From Escherichia whittamii (lineage in GTDB: Bacteria > Pseudomonadota > Gammaproteobacteria > Enterobacterales > Enterobacteriaceae), in NCBI RefSeq assembly GCF_014836715.1, contig NZ_JACSQI010000010.1, positions 62,001-126,000 on the forward strand: a stretch of DNA of 64,000 nt. Direction: 5' to 3'. Below, piece by piece: positions 1-9,500 of this stretch (its first letter is position 1; each line of letters begins with the position of its first letter). The notes below the pieces were generated by a model. That model was not told where the DNA came from and made no database searches. It saw only the letters and a list, made by a program, of their open reading frames with translations. Both the position numbers and the translations under genes were made by a program.

Positions 1-1837
1 AATTAGTGAACCTGGTTTGAGTGCTGCGCCGCATCAGCGTCGTCTGGCGGCCGGTATTGACCTGGGCACAACCAACTCGCTGGTGGCGACAGTACGCAGC
101 GGTCAGGCCGAAACGTTAGCCGACCATGAAGGCCGTCACCTGCTGCCGTCTGTTGTTCACTATCAACAGCAAGGGCATTCGGTGGGTTATGACGCGCGTA
201 CTAACGCAGCGCGTGACACCGCCAACACCATTAGTTCTGTTAAACGCCTGATGGGGCGCTCGCTGGCTGATATCCAGCAACGCTATCCGCATCTGCCTTA
301 TCAATTCCAGACCAGCGAAAACGGCCTGCCGATGATTGAAACGGCGGCGGGGCTGCTGAACCCGGTGCGCGTTTCTGCGGACATCCTCAAAGCACTGGCG
401 GCGCGGGCGACTGAAGCTCTGGCAGGCGAGCTGGATGGTGTGGTTATCACCGTTCCGGCGTACTTTGACGATGCCCAGCGTCAGGGTACCAAAGACGCCG
501 CGCGTCTGGCGGGCCTTCATGTCCTGCGCTTACTTAATGAACCGACTGCCGCGGCTATTGCTTACGGGCTGGATTCCGGTCAGGAAGGCGTGATCGCCGT
601 TTATGACCTTGGCGGCGGGACTTTTGATATTTCTATTCTGCGCTTAAGTCGCGGCGTGTTTGAAGTGCTGGCGACCGGCGGTGATTCTGCGCTTGGCGGC
701 GATGATTTCGACCATCTGCTGGCGGATTACATTCGCGAGCAGGCGGGCATTCCTGACCGTAGCGATAATCGCGTTCAACGTGAACTGCTGGATGCCGCCA
801 TCGCGGCCAAAATTGCTCTGAGCGATGCAGACTCTGCGACCGTTAACGTTGCGGGCTGGCAGGGCGCAATCAGCCGTGACCAATTCAACGAACTGATCGC
901 TCCACTGGTTAAACGGACCTTACTGGCCTGTCGTCGCGCGCTGAAAGACGCGGGCGTTGAGGCTGATGAAGTACTGGAAGTGGTGATGGTGGGCGGTTCT
1001 ACCCGTGTGCCGCTGGTGCGTGAACGGGTGGGCGAATTTTTCGGTCGTCCGCCGCTGACTTCCATCGACCCGGATAAAGTCGTCGCTATTGGCGCGGCGA
1101 TTCAGGCGGATATTCTGGTGGGTAACAAGCCGGATAGCGAAATGCTGCTGCTCGATGTGATCCCGCTGTCGCTGGGCCTCGAAACGATGGGTGGCCTGGT
1201 GGAGAAAGTCATCCCGCGTAATACCACGATTCCGGTGGCCCGCGCCCAGGATTTCACCACCTTTAAAGATGGACAGACGGCAATGTCTATCCATGTTATG
1301 CAGGGTGAGCGTGAACTGGTGCAGGACTGCCGCTCGCTGGCGCGTTTTGCGCTGCGTGGTATCCCGGCGCTACCGGCTGGCGGCGCGCATATTCGTGTAA
1401 CGTTCCAGGTCGATGCTGACGGTCTTTTGAGCGTGACGGCGATGGAGAAATCCACCGGCGTTGAGGCGTCTATTCAGGTCAAACCGTCTTATGGTCTGAC
1501 CGACAGCGAAATCGCCTCGATGATCAAAGATTCAATGAGCTATGCCGAGCAGGACGTAAAAGCCCGTATGCTGGCAGAACAAAAAGTAGAAGCGGCGCGC
1601 GTGCTGGAAAGTCTGCACGGCGCGTTGGCTGCTGATGCCGCGCTGTTAAGCGCCGCAGAGCGTCAGGTCATTGACGATGCTGCCGCTCACCTGAGTGAAG
1701 TGGCGCAGGGCGATGATGTTGACGCCATCGAACAAGCGATTAAAAACGTAGACAAACAAACCCAGGATTTCGCCGCTCGCCGCATGGACCAGTCGGTTCG
1801 TCGTGCGCTGAAAGGCCATTCCGTGGACGAGGTTTAA
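1..1837 (+). CDS. hscA: HscA, Hsp70-type chaperone for Fe-S cluster transfer (5' end cut off)
   Basis: Specialised DnaK-family ATPase that, with HscB, binds the scaffold IscU and drives release of its Fe-S cluster to acceptor proteins in the cytoplasm. Seen: Hsp70 phosphate-binding motifs IDLGTTNS near the start and [12 protein letters not shown] near residue 200, the [11 protein letters not shown] motif, then a beta-type substrate-binding domain and helical lid. The reading frame is open from base 2 with no ATG; the family protein is 616 residues, so about five codons plus part of a sixth lie left of the window. Leu at 17-19 would be residue 11. The stop is 1 base before fdx, as expected for the iscRSUA-hscBA-fdx-iscX operon. 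Confidence 0.97.
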   Translation, partial: ISEPGLSAAPHQRRLAAGIDLGTTNSLVATVRSGQAETLADHEGRHLLPSVVHYQQQGHSVGYDARTNAARDTANTISSVKRLMGRSLADIQQRYPHLPYQFQTSENGLPMIETAAGLLNPVRVSADILKALAARATEALAGELDGVVITVPAYFDDAQRQGTKDAARLAGLHVLRLLNEPTAAAIAYGLDSGQEGVIAVYDLGGGTFDISILRLSRGVFEVLATGGDSALGGDDFDHLLADYIREQAGIPDRSDNRVQRELLDAAIAAKIALSDADSATVNVAGWQGAISRDQFNELIAPLVKRTLLACRRALKDAGVEADEVLEVVMVGGSTRVPLVRERVGEFFGRPPLTSIDPDKVVAIGAAIQADILVGNKPDSEMLLLDVIPLSLGLETMGGLVEKVIPRNTTIPVARAQDFTTFKDGQTAMSIHVMQGERELVQDCRSLARFALRGIPALPAGGAHIRVTFQVDADGLLSVTAMEKSTGVEASIQVKPSYGLTDSEIASMIKDSMSYAEQDVKARMLAEQKVEAARVLESLHGALAADAALLSAAERQVIDDAAAHLSEVAQGDDVDAIEQAIKNVDKQTQDFAARRMDQSVRRALKGHSVDEV

Positions 1838-1838
1838 T

Positions 1839-2174
1839 ATGCCAAAGATTGTTATTTTGCCTCATCAGGATCTCTGCCCTGATGGCGCTGTTCTGGAAGC
1901 GAATAGTGGTGAAACCATTCTCGACGTTGCGCTGCGTAATGGTATCGAGATTGAACACGCCTGTGAAAAATCCTGTGCTTGCACCACCTGCCACTGCATC
2001 GTTCGCGAAGGTTTTGACTCGCTGCCAGAAAGTTCTGAGCAGGAAGACGACATGCTGGACAAAGCCTGGGGGCTGGAGCCGGAAAGCCGTTTAAGCTGTC
2101 AGGCGCGCGTCACCGACGAAGATTTAGTGGTCGAAATTCCGCGTTACACTATCAACCATGCGCGTGAGCATTAA
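1839..2174 (+). CDS. fdx: ISC [2Fe-2S] ferredoxin
   Basis: Small electron carrier of the ISC Fe-S assembly system, thought to supply electrons during cluster building on IscU. The 111-residue protein has an adrenodoxin-type ferredoxin fold with the cluster ligands in the pattern C-x5-C-x2-C ([11 protein letters not shown], Cys42, 48, 51) and a fourth Cys at 87 in LSCQAR. It starts one base after the hscA stop, so translation is probably coupled, and iscX follows after 11 bp. Confidence 0.97.
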
Positions 2175-2185
2175 CAGAGGTTAGT

Positions 2186-2386
2186 ATGGGACTTAAGTGG
2201 ACCGATAGCCGCGAAATTGGCGAAGCACTGTACGATGCGTATCCCGATCTTGATCCGAAAACGGTTCGATTCACCGATATGCATCAGTGGATTTGCGATC
2301 TTGAAGATTTCGACGACGACCCGCAGGCATCTAACGAGAAAATCCTCGAAGCGATTTTGTTAGTCTGGCTGGACGAAGCTGAGTGA
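2186..2386 (+). CDS. iscX: IscX, small acidic Fe-S assembly adaptor
   Basis: The 66-residue, strongly acidic protein matches IscX (YfhJ), which binds the cysteine desulfurase IscS on the surface also used by CyaY and tunes Fe-S assembly; it also binds iron weakly. Seen: winged-helix-like sequence with acidic clusters ([20 protein letters not shown]) and a WLDEAE end. An AGAGG ribosome site lies 6-7 bases before the ATG. It is the last gene of the isc operon; downstream comes a repeat element rather than another isc gene. Confidence 0.96.
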
Positions 2387-2389
2387 TTT

Positions 2390-2582
2390 CCGCGTCATGC
2401 TTCACGCCGCAGATGCGTTGGCCGCGCTCGTTCACCCCAGTCACATAGTTATCTATGCTCCTGGGGCTTCACTCACTTGCCGCGTGATTCGGCCTTTTGG
2501 CCTCACCCCTCCGGGGCCAGCGCAAGCGCTGTTCAAAACGCAATGCGTTTTGTCCTACAACGCGAATCATTTAGCGGAAAAA
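2390..2582 (-). repeat. Intergenic repeat element, copy A (iscX-pepB gap)
   Basis: Structured non-coding block between iscX and pepB. Read on the minus strand it contains GAACAGCGCTTGCGCTGGCCCC, then GGGGTGAGGCC, then CCAGGAGCATAGATAACTAT and GTGACTGGGGTGA, and it ends GTGAAGCATGACG. The same building blocks recur in the element at 4842-5010, which is on the opposite strand and in a different module order. It resembles the dispersed E. coli intergenic repeats (RSA-like); the family name is from memory and tentative. It keeps a reading frame open into pepB, which creates a false long start for that gene. Confidence 0.7.
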
Positions 2583-2630
2583 TCCTGGGGCTGCCAACTG
2601 GCGGCCCTTTTACAAATAAGGATAACTAAA

Positions 2631-3914
2631 ATGACAGAAGCGATGAAAATTACCCTCTCTACCCAACCTGCCGACGCGCGCTGGGGAGAAAAAGCGACTT
2701 ACAGCATTAATAATGATGGCATTACCCTGCATTTGAACGGGGCGGACGAGCTGGGGCTGATCCAGCGTGCGGCGCGCAAGATTGACGGTCTGGGCATCAA
2801 GCATGTTCAGTTAAGTGGTGAAGGCTGGGATGTGGATCGCTGCTGGGCATTCTGGCAAGGTTACAAAGCCCCGAAAGGGACGCGTAAAGTGGAGTGGCCG
2901 GATCTGGACGATGCCCAACGTCAGGAACTGGATAACCGCCTGATGATCATCGACTGGGTGCGTGACACCATCAACGCACCGGCTGAAGAACTGGGGCCAT
3001 CGCAACTGGCACAGCGTGCTGTTGATCTGATTAGCAACGTTGCAGGCGATCGTGTGGCTTATCGGATCACCAAAGGTGAAGATCTGCGTGAGCAAGGTTA
3101 TATGGGGCTGCACACCGTCGGGCGCGGTTCGGAACGTTCTCCGGTATTGCTGGCGCTGGATTACAACCCAACTGGCGATAAAGAAGCGCCGGTATACGCG
3201 TGCCTGGTAGGTAAAGGTATCACCTTTGATTCCGGTGGCTACAGCATCAAACAGACCGCGTTTATGGACTCAATGAAGTCCGATATGGGCGGCGCGGCAA
3301 CGGTTACCGGGGCGCTGGCGTTTGCTATTACTCGCGGTCTGAATAAACGCGTGAAACTGTTCCTCTGCTGTGCGGATAACCTGATCAGCGGTAACGCGTT
3401 CAAACTGGGCGATATCATCACCTATCGCAACGGTAAAAAAGTCGAAGTGATGAATACCGATGCGGAAGGGCGTCTGGTGCTGGCTGATGGCCTGATTGAT
3501 GCGAGTGCGCAGAAACCAGAACTGATTATTGATGCAGCGACCCTGACCGGGGCGGCGAAAACCGCGTTGGGTAATGATTATCACGCGTTGTTCAGTTTTG
3601 ACGATGCGCTGGCTGGTCGCCTGCTGGCGAGTGCCGCACAAGAGAACGAACCGTTCTGGCGTCTGCCGTTGGCGGAGTTCCACCGCAGTCAGTTGCCGTC
3701 TAACTTTGCCGAACTGAACAATACCGGAAGCGCGGCGTACCCAGCGGGTGCAAGTACGGCGGCTGGCTTCCTGTCGCATTTTGTTGAGAACTACCAGCAA
3801 GGTTGGCTGCATATCGACTGCTCGGCGACGTACCGTAAAGCGCCGGTTGAACAGTGGTCTGCGGGGGCAACGGGACTTGGTGTGCGCACGATTGCTAATC
3901 TGTTAACGGCGTAA
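2631..3914 (+). CDS. pepB: Peptidase B, leucyl aminopeptidase family M17
   Basis: Cytoplasmic, metal-dependent aminopeptidase that removes N-terminal residues from peptides, with preference including acidic residues. The 427-residue length is the family length. Seen in the C-terminal catalytic half: [14 protein letters not shown] (metal- and substrate-binding Lys and Asp), MKSDMGGAA, and the M17 signature NTDAEGRL. The frame is open back to 2397, but I start at 2631: it follows an AAGGATAA ribosome site and gives the normal length, while the 78 extra codons lie in a repeat element. It stands apart from the isc operon. Confidence 0.96.
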   Translation: MTEAMKITLSTQPADARWGEKATYSINNDGITLHLNGADELGLIQRAARKIDGLGIKHVQLSGEGWDVDRCWAFWQGYKAPKGTRKVEWPDLDDAQRQELDNRLMIIDWVRDTINAPAEELGPSQLAQRAVDLISNVAGDRVAYRITKGEDLREQGYMGLHTVGRGSERSPVLLALDYNPTGDKEAPVYACLVGKGITFDSGGYSIKQTAFMDSMKSDMGGAATVTGALAFAITRGLNKRVKLFLCCADNLISGNAFKLGDIITYRNGKKVEVMNTDAEGRLVLADGLIDASAQKPELIIDAATLTGAAKTALGNDYHALFSFDDALAGRLLASAAQENEPFWRLPLAEFHRSQLPSNFAELNNTGSAAYPAGASTAAGFLSHFVENYQQGWLHIDCSATYRKAPVEQWSAGATGLGVRTIANLLTA

Positions 3915-3920
3915 ACTAAT

Positions 3921-4022
<102 letters not shown>

Positions 4023-4056
4023 TTCCGCTCCGAACGTTGAATGAATTGTGGTTCTT

Positions 4057-4833
4057 ATGTCCGAAACAAAAAACGAACTTGAAGACCTGCTGGAAAAAGC
4101 AGCAACCGAACCGGCGCACCGACCAGCCTTTTTCCGTACTTTACTGGAATCCACTGTCTGGGTGCCTGGTACGGCGGCGCAGGGCGAGGCTGTTGTTGAA
4201 GATAGTGCGCTCGATTTACAGCACTGGGAAAAAGAAGACGGCACCAGCGTTATTCCTTTTTTCACCTCATTAGAAGCGCTTCAACAGGCGGTTGACGGCG
4301 AACAGGCATTTGTCGTGATGCCTGTTCGCACGCTGTTTGAGATGACTCTTGGTGAAACGCTCTTCCTTAATGCCAAACTGCCAACGGGTAAAGAATTTAT
4401 GCCGCGTGAAATCAGTTTGTTGATTGGTGAAGAAGGGAATCCGCTGAGTAGCCAGGAAGTACTGGAAGGTGGCGAATCGCTGATATTATCGGAAGTCGCA
4501 GAGCCGCCAGCGCAGATGATTGATTCACTCACCACCTTATTTAAAACTATTAAGCCGGTGAAGCGCGCTTTTATTTGTTCAATTAAAGAGAGCGAAGAGG
4601 CACAGCCTAATTTGCTTATTGGTATTGAAGCCGATGGCGATATCGAAGAAATTATTCAGGCGGCGGGAAGTGTAGCGACCGATACATTACCTGGCGATGA
4701 ACCTATTGATATTTGCCTGGTGAAAAAAGGGGAAAAAGGAATTAGCCACTTTATTACCGAACATATTGCGCCATTTTATGAACGTCGCTGGGGGGGATTC
4801 CTGCGTGACTTTAAACAGAATCGGATAATTTAA
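4057..4833 (+). CDS. sseB: SseB, serine-sensitivity enhancing protein
   Basis: The 258-residue soluble protein matches SseB of E. coli, named because extra copies raise sensitivity to serine; its biochemical role is unresolved. Seen: two successive SseB-type domains (about residues 20-130, with the FFTSLEALQQA and MPVRTLFEM segments, and a C-terminal domain ending GGFLRDFKQNRII). There is no signal peptide or membrane segment. The frame is open to 4048, but the MSETKNE start at 4057 gives the usual length. It should not be confused with the Salmonella SPI-2 translocon protein of the same name. Confidence 0.93.
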   Translation: MSETKNELEDLLEKAATEPAHRPAFFRTLLESTVWVPGTAAQGEAVVEDSALDLQHWEKEDGTSVIPFFTSLEALQQAVDGEQAFVVMPVRTLFEMTLGETLFLNAKLPTGKEFMPREISLLIGEEGNPLSSQEVLEGGESLILSEVAEPPAQMIDSLTTLFKTIKPVKRAFICSIKESEEAQPNLLIGIEADGDIEEIIQAAGSVATDTLPGDEPIDICLVKKGEKGISHFITEHIAPFYERRWGGFLRDFKQNRII

Positions 4834-4841
4834 TCTAAATA

Positions 4842-5010
4842 ATTCGAGTTGCAGGAGCTTACATAAGTAAGTGACTGGGGTGAGCGACAAATCCGCATGG
4901 AGCGGATTTGAACGCTGCTTGCAGCAGCCCCGTAAGGGGTGAGGCCCATGGATGGGCCGAGTAACCCGCAGACGCAGCACATGCAACTTGAAGTATGACG
5001 AGTATTTAAA
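4842..5010 (+). repeat. Intergenic repeat element, copy B (sseB-timP gap)
   Basis: About 170 bp of structured non-coding DNA whose ends are imperfect inverted repeats (ATTCGAGTTGCA near 4844 and TGCAACTTGAAGTATGACG near 4981-5000). Inside are TTACATAAGTAAGTGACTGG with GGTGAGCGA, an inverted repeat AAATCCGC/GCGGATTT, GAACGCTGCTTGCAGCAGCC, and GGGGTGAGGCCCATGGATGG. It is the same family as 2390-2582 but in the opposite orientation. RSA-like is a tentative label. Confidence 0.7.
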
Positions 5011-5040
5011 ATATGCCGCCCTGACGGGCGGCATTCGGGC

Positions 5041-5166
5041 TTACTTGCTGTTCTGAAGGTTGTTAATCACCAGTAAATTGTTGCCGGAGAGACTCCGGTT
5101 ATTATTTACTTCGGAAAACAGCGCACCAGAAACAATAAGTACGATACAAAAGTACCGTATCTTCAT
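5041..5166 (-). CDS. timP: TimP-like small toxic inner-membrane protein
   Basis: The minus-strand frame from the ATG at 5166-5164 to the TAA at 5043-5041 encodes 41 residues: MKIRYFCIVLIVSGALF, then a polar tail rich in Asn and Ser ending NLQNSK. The N-terminal 17 residues form a Lys/Arg-led hydrophobic helix. I recognise it as the E. coli counterpart of Salmonella TimP (about 38 residues), a small protein that targets the cytoplasmic membrane, is toxic when overproduced, and comes from the locus once called RyfA. Its long leader (about 5167-5320, minus strand) is complementary in two places to the divergent RNA timR. The ribosome site before the ATG is weak, which suits a controlled toxin. 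It is too short for routine ORF calling. Confidence 0.78.
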   Translation of the reverse strand: MKIRYFCIVLIVSGALFSEVNNNRSLSGNNLLVINNLQNSK

Positions 5167-5354
5167 TGTGCGGTCCATGCGAAGACCGCATCACGACAGC
5201 ACCACTGGCGATATTGCCGCGATAGCAAGCACTGAGACGCGCTTGCCCTAACGGTCGCGGAACATCCTTTCCTTAAGCCAGCGCCCGCTTGCGAGACGGC
5301 GGAAAGGGCCGTAGTGAATAATACACTAACTGAACAATAATTACTCTCTTATGC

Positions 5355-5386
5355 TTGACAAAAAGGGAGTTACTAGCGAGTATTGT
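5355..5386 (+). promoter_or_regulatory. Candidate sigma-70 promoter of timR
   Basis: A perfect -35 hexamer TTGACA at 5355-5360 is followed 17-20 bases later by possible -10 boxes (GAGTAT at 5378-5383 or TATTGT at 5381-5386). It points right, toward the 15-nt anti-timP sequence and the terminator at 5460-5487, which gives an RNA of about 95 nt. The exact -10 and start site are inferred. Confidence 0.55.
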
Positions 5387-5388
5387 TA

Positions 5389-5487
5389 TCGCTGAGACGC
5401 GCTTGCATTACTACGGTAATACAACCAGCTGGAAAGGCCGCGAACCAGACCAGCAATAAAAAAACCGCCAAATTCGGCGGTTTTTTT
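5389..5487 (+). ncRNA. timR: TimR-like small RNA, repressor of timP
   Basis: Short transcript predicted from the TTGACA promoter to a strong intrinsic terminator, about 95-100 nt. Its 5' part carries CTGAGACGCGCTTGC (5392-5406). The same 15 bases occur on the + strand at about 5231-5245 inside the region read on the minus strand as the timP leader, so the RNA can pair perfectly with the timP mRNA there. A second segment, GGAAAGGCCG near 5431, pairs nearly perfectly with the leader at about 5302-5313 (GGAAAGGGCCGTAG on the + strand). This matches the arrangement described for Salmonella TimR. The 5' and 3' ends are inferred. Confidence 0.72.
5460..5487. terminator. Bidirectional intrinsic terminator (timR / sseA)
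   Basis: Stem AAACCGCC / GGCGGTTT around a short AAATTC-type loop. It has a T-run (5481-5487) on the right and an A-run (5457-5464) on the left, so it can end timR rightward and sseA leftward. Confidence 0.85.
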
Positions 5488-5503
5488 ATTGCCTGTAAAA
5501 AGC

Positions 5504-6349
5504 TTATTTCACGGGCTCAACCGGTAAATCTACCCGTGCTCCCCATTCACTCCATGCGCCGTCGTACAGTTTTACGTTTGGCACATCCAGTGTAGCGAGT
5601 GCCAGCAACACCACGGCTGCCGTTACACCGGAACCACAGCTGACAATAATTGGTTTGTCATAGCTGACGCCGCGGCCAAAAAATATCGCATCCAGTTCAT
5701 CGGTTGTTTTCAGTTCGCCATCACGCACCAGTTCCGTCCACGGAACATTCAGCGCACCGGGAATATGCCCGCGACGTAAACCCGGGCGCGGTTCATCGAC
5801 TTCTGCATTAAAACGTGCAGCCGGCCGGGCATCAATAATTTGCGCCGTTTTTTCATGGCTTGCCAATAACACATCGGTCACTTTTACCACAGCTTCCTGG
5901 TTAAATGCGGTGTTAAACTCTCCTTCCGGCAGTTCTACTGCGCCTTCTTCTAACAGCAGATCATCGCGCTGCCAGCCCGCTAATCCACCGCCGAGAATAG
6001 ACACTTTCTCCACACCAAAAGTGCGCAGCATCCACCACGCGCGCGGCGCAGAAAATAGGTTTCCTTCATCATAGACAATCAGATGCTTGTCCTGATTAAC
6101 GCCCAGTTCACGCATTGCGACGGCGAACGTTTCAGGGCGAGGCAGCATGTGCGGAAGTGGGGATGTATGATCAGAAAGCGCTTCGATATCGAAAAATACT
6201 GCACCGGGGATATGACCGCTCAGGTACTCCTGGGCAACGTTACGATCTTCCTGTCCGGGCGGTGCCATACGGGCATCAATAATCTGAATTTCCGGGTCAT
6301 CAATATGTTCGGCGAGCCAGTCGGCTCCTACAAACCATGTCGTGGACAT
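5504..6349 (-). CDS. sseA: SseA, 3-mercaptopyruvate sulfurtransferase
   Basis: Transfers sulfur from 3-mercaptopyruvate to thiol acceptors or cyanide, giving pyruvate; a cytoplasmic member of the rhodanese superfamily, linked to sulfide/persulfide metabolism. Seen: two rhodanese domains, an inactive N-terminal one (IQIIDARM ... HIPGAVFFDIE) and a catalytic C-terminal one (AQIIDARPAARF ... HIPGALNVPW) with active-site loop VSCGSGVTA, whose CGSGVTA form marks mercaptopyruvate rather than thiosulfate specificity. The start MSTTWFVG at 6349 gives the 281-residue family length; the frame is open 34 codons further upstream without support. It is transcribed divergently from yfhM. Confidence 0.95.
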   Translation of the reverse strand: MSTTWFVGADWLAEHIDDPEIQIIDARMAPPGQEDRNVAQEYLSGHIPGAVFFDIEALSDHTSPLPHMLPRPETFAVAMRELGVNQDKHLIVYDEGNLFSAPRAWWMLRTFGVEKVSILGGGLAGWQRDDLLLEEGAVELPEGEFNTAFNQEAVVKVTDVLLASHEKTAQIIDARPAARFNAEVDEPRPGLRRGHIPGALNVPWTELVRDGELKTTDELDAIFFGRGVSYDKPIIVSCGSGVTAAVVLLALATLDVPNVKLYDGAWSEWGARVDLPVEPVK

Positions 6350-6555
6350 AGGCATCTCCATTTTTGCCGGGGTTAAGCTAAATTGTCGGATGTTTGCCGG
6401 AAAGCGACAAGCAAAAGAGGTTGATTTGGCTGTCTGAGCCACATTTCTCACTAAAATTCGGATTCTGTAGATGTGATAGTGAATTACATAACGTCATTTC
6501 TCACGCATAATAATCATTCGACGTTGCTAACGGGCCATTGTGGCAGGGATGAGAG

Positions 6556-9500
6556 ATGAAAAAGTTACGCTTAGTCGCCTTTATATTAATGCTGGCGCTG
6601 GCAGGGTGCGACAACAACGATAACGCGCCAACAGCAGTGAAAAAAGATGCATCTTCTGAAGTTGCTAAAGAGTCATCTTCGACAGATGCGACTTCTGCGA
6701 AACTCTCCGCGCCGGAGCGACAAAAACTGGCACAACAGAGTGCGGGTAAAGCACTGACATTGCTGGATCTCTCTGAAGTACAGCTTGATGGCGCAGTCAC
6801 GCTGGTACTGACTTTCTCCGTCCCCCTCGACCCGGATCAGGACTTCTCGCGTGCTATTCATGTCGTCGATAAAAAGAGCGGCAAAGTGGATGGTGCCTGG
6901 GAGTTGTCAGATAATCTCAAAGAACTGCGTTTACGCCACCTCGAACCGAAACGTGATTTGATCGTCACTATTGGCAAGGAAGTTAAGGCACTCAATAACG
7001 CAACCTTCAGTAAAGATTACGAAAAAACTATCACCACCCGCGATATCCAACCCAGCGTCGGCTTTGCCAGCCGTGGTTCGCTGCTGCCTGGAAAAGTCGT
7101 GGAAGGACTGCCGGTAATGGCGCTCAACGTTAACAATGTCGATGTTAACTTCTTCCGTGTGAAGCCAGAATCGCTGCCTGCTTTCATTAGCCAGTGGGAA
7201 TACCGTAACTCGCTGGCGAACTGGCAATCAGACAAACTGTTGCAGATGGCAGACCTGGTCTATACCGGGCGGTTTGATCTCAATCCTGCGCGTAACACCC
7301 GTGAAAAATTATTGCTGCCGCTGGGCGATATCAAGCCGCTTCAGCAGGCGGGCGTGTATCTGGCTGTAATGAATCAGGCCGGACATTACGATTACAGTAA
7401 TCCAGCCACGCTATTTACGTTAAGTTATATCGGCGTATCGGCCCACCGTTATCACAATCGTCTGGATATCTTTACTCAAAGCCTGGAAAACGGCGCGGCC
7501 CAGCAAGGAATTGAAGTCTCGCTATTAAATGAAAAAGGGCAGACTCTGACTCAGGCGACCAGTGATTCACAGGGCCATGTACAGCTGGAAAATGATAAAA
7601 ACGCGGCGCTACTGCTGGCGCGTAAAGACGGTCAGACAACGCTGCTCGATTTAAAACTACCGGCACTGGACTTAGCGGAATTTAACATTGCTGGTGCGCC
7701 AGGCTACAGCAAACAGTTCTTTATGTTTGGCCCGCGCGATCTTTATCGCCCTGGCGAAACGGTAATCCTCAACGGCTTACTGCGTGATGCAGACGGTAAA
7801 GCTCTGCCGGATCAACCCATCAAACTGGACGTGATTAAACCCGACGGGCAGGTACTGCGTAGTGTTGTTAGCCAGCCGGAAAATGGCCTCTACCATTTTA
7901 CCTGGCCGCTGGATAGTACTGCGGCAACCGGCATGTGGCATATCCGAGCCAACACTGGCGATAACCAGTATCGGATGTGGGATTTCCACGTCGAAGATTT
8001 TATGCCGGAGCGTATGGCGTTGAATTTGACCGGCGAGAAAATGCCATTAACGCCAAAAGATGAAGTGAAATTCTCCGTGGTGGGGTACTACCTGTACGGT
8101 GCGCCTGCTAATGGCAATACCTTGCAGGGACAGCTTTTCCTGCGGCCACTGCGTGAAGCGGTTTCTGCATTGCCTGGTTTCGAATTTGGCGATATTGCTG
8201 CCGAAAACCTTTCCCGCTCGCTGGATGAAGTCCAGCTGACGCTGGATGATAAAGGACGCGGCGAAGTTTCCACTGAAAGCCAGTGGAAGGAAGTACATTC
8301 CCCATTGCAGGTTATTTTCCAGGGCAGTTTGCTGGAGTCGGGCGGTCGACCGGTGACGCGCCGCGCTGAACAGGCTATCTGGCCTGCCGATGCGCTGCCA
8401 GGGATCCGTCCGCAGTTCACCTCGAAATCGGTTTATGATTACCGCACTGACAGTATGGTAAAACAGCCCATTGTTGATGAAGGCAGTAATGCCGCTTTTG
8501 ACATCGTTTACAGCGATGCGCATGGCGTGAAAAAAGCTGTGTCAGGCTTGCAGGTACGCCTGATTCGCGAACGTCGCGATTACTACTGGAACTGGTCGGA
8601 AGATGAAGGCTGGAAGTCACAGTTCGATCAAAAAGATCTGATCGAAAATGAGCAAACGCTGGATCTGAAAGCAGATGAAACCGGTAAGGTGAGCTTTCCG
8701 GTAGAGTGGGGCGCTTATCGTCTTGAAGTCAAAGCGCCGAATGAAGCGGTCAGTAGCGTGCGTTTTTGGGCCGGATATAGCTGGCAGGATAATAGCGACG
8801 GTAGCGGCGCAGTGCGTCCGGACCGCGTTACGCTGAAACTGGATAAAGCCAGTTATCGCCCTGGCGATACTATTAAGTTGCATATTGCCGCGCCAACGGC
8901 GGGTAAAGGCTACGCGATGGTGGAGTCCAGTGAAGGGCCACTCTGGTGGCAAGAGATTGATGTCCCGGCACAAGGGTTGGATCTGACTATTCCGGTCGAT
9001 AAAACCTGGAATCGTCATGATCTTTATTTGAGTACGCTGGTGGTGCGTCCTGGTGATAAATCTCGCTCCGCGACGCCAAAACGCGCGGTTGGTGTGTTGC
9101 ATTTGCCGCTTGGTGATGAAAACCGTCGCCTCGATCTGGCGCTGGAAACACCAGCAAAAATGCGTCCCAATCAACCATTAACCGTGAAAATTAAAGCCAG
9201 CACTAAAAATGGTGAGAAGCCAAAACAGGTGAATGTGCTGGTGTCTGCCGTTGATAGTGGTGTGCTGAATATTACTGACTACGTCACGCCAGATCCGTGG
9301 CAGGCGTTCTTTGGTCAGAAACGCTATGGCGCAGACATTTACGATATTTACGGTCAGGTTATTGAAGGTCAGGGGCGTCTGGCTGCACTGCGCTTTGGTG
9401 GCGATGGTGATGAACTGAAACGCGGTGGCAAACCGCCAGTAAATCACGTCAATATTGTCGCGCAACAGGCGCTGCCGGTAACGCTCAACGAACAGGGCGA

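Noticed and set aside
2397..2630. 78-codon upstream extension of pepB
   Set aside because: It lies inside an intergenic repeat; the 2631 ATG has a good ribosome site and gives the family length.
5060..5251. 63-codon plus-strand frame over timP
   Set aside because: It is antisense to the convincing timP frame and includes the regulatory leader; no ribosome site.
6350..6451. 34-codon upstream extension of sseA
   Set aside because: It would add a Cys/Phe-rich stretch absent from the rhodanese family; the start at 6349 gives the normal 281 residues.
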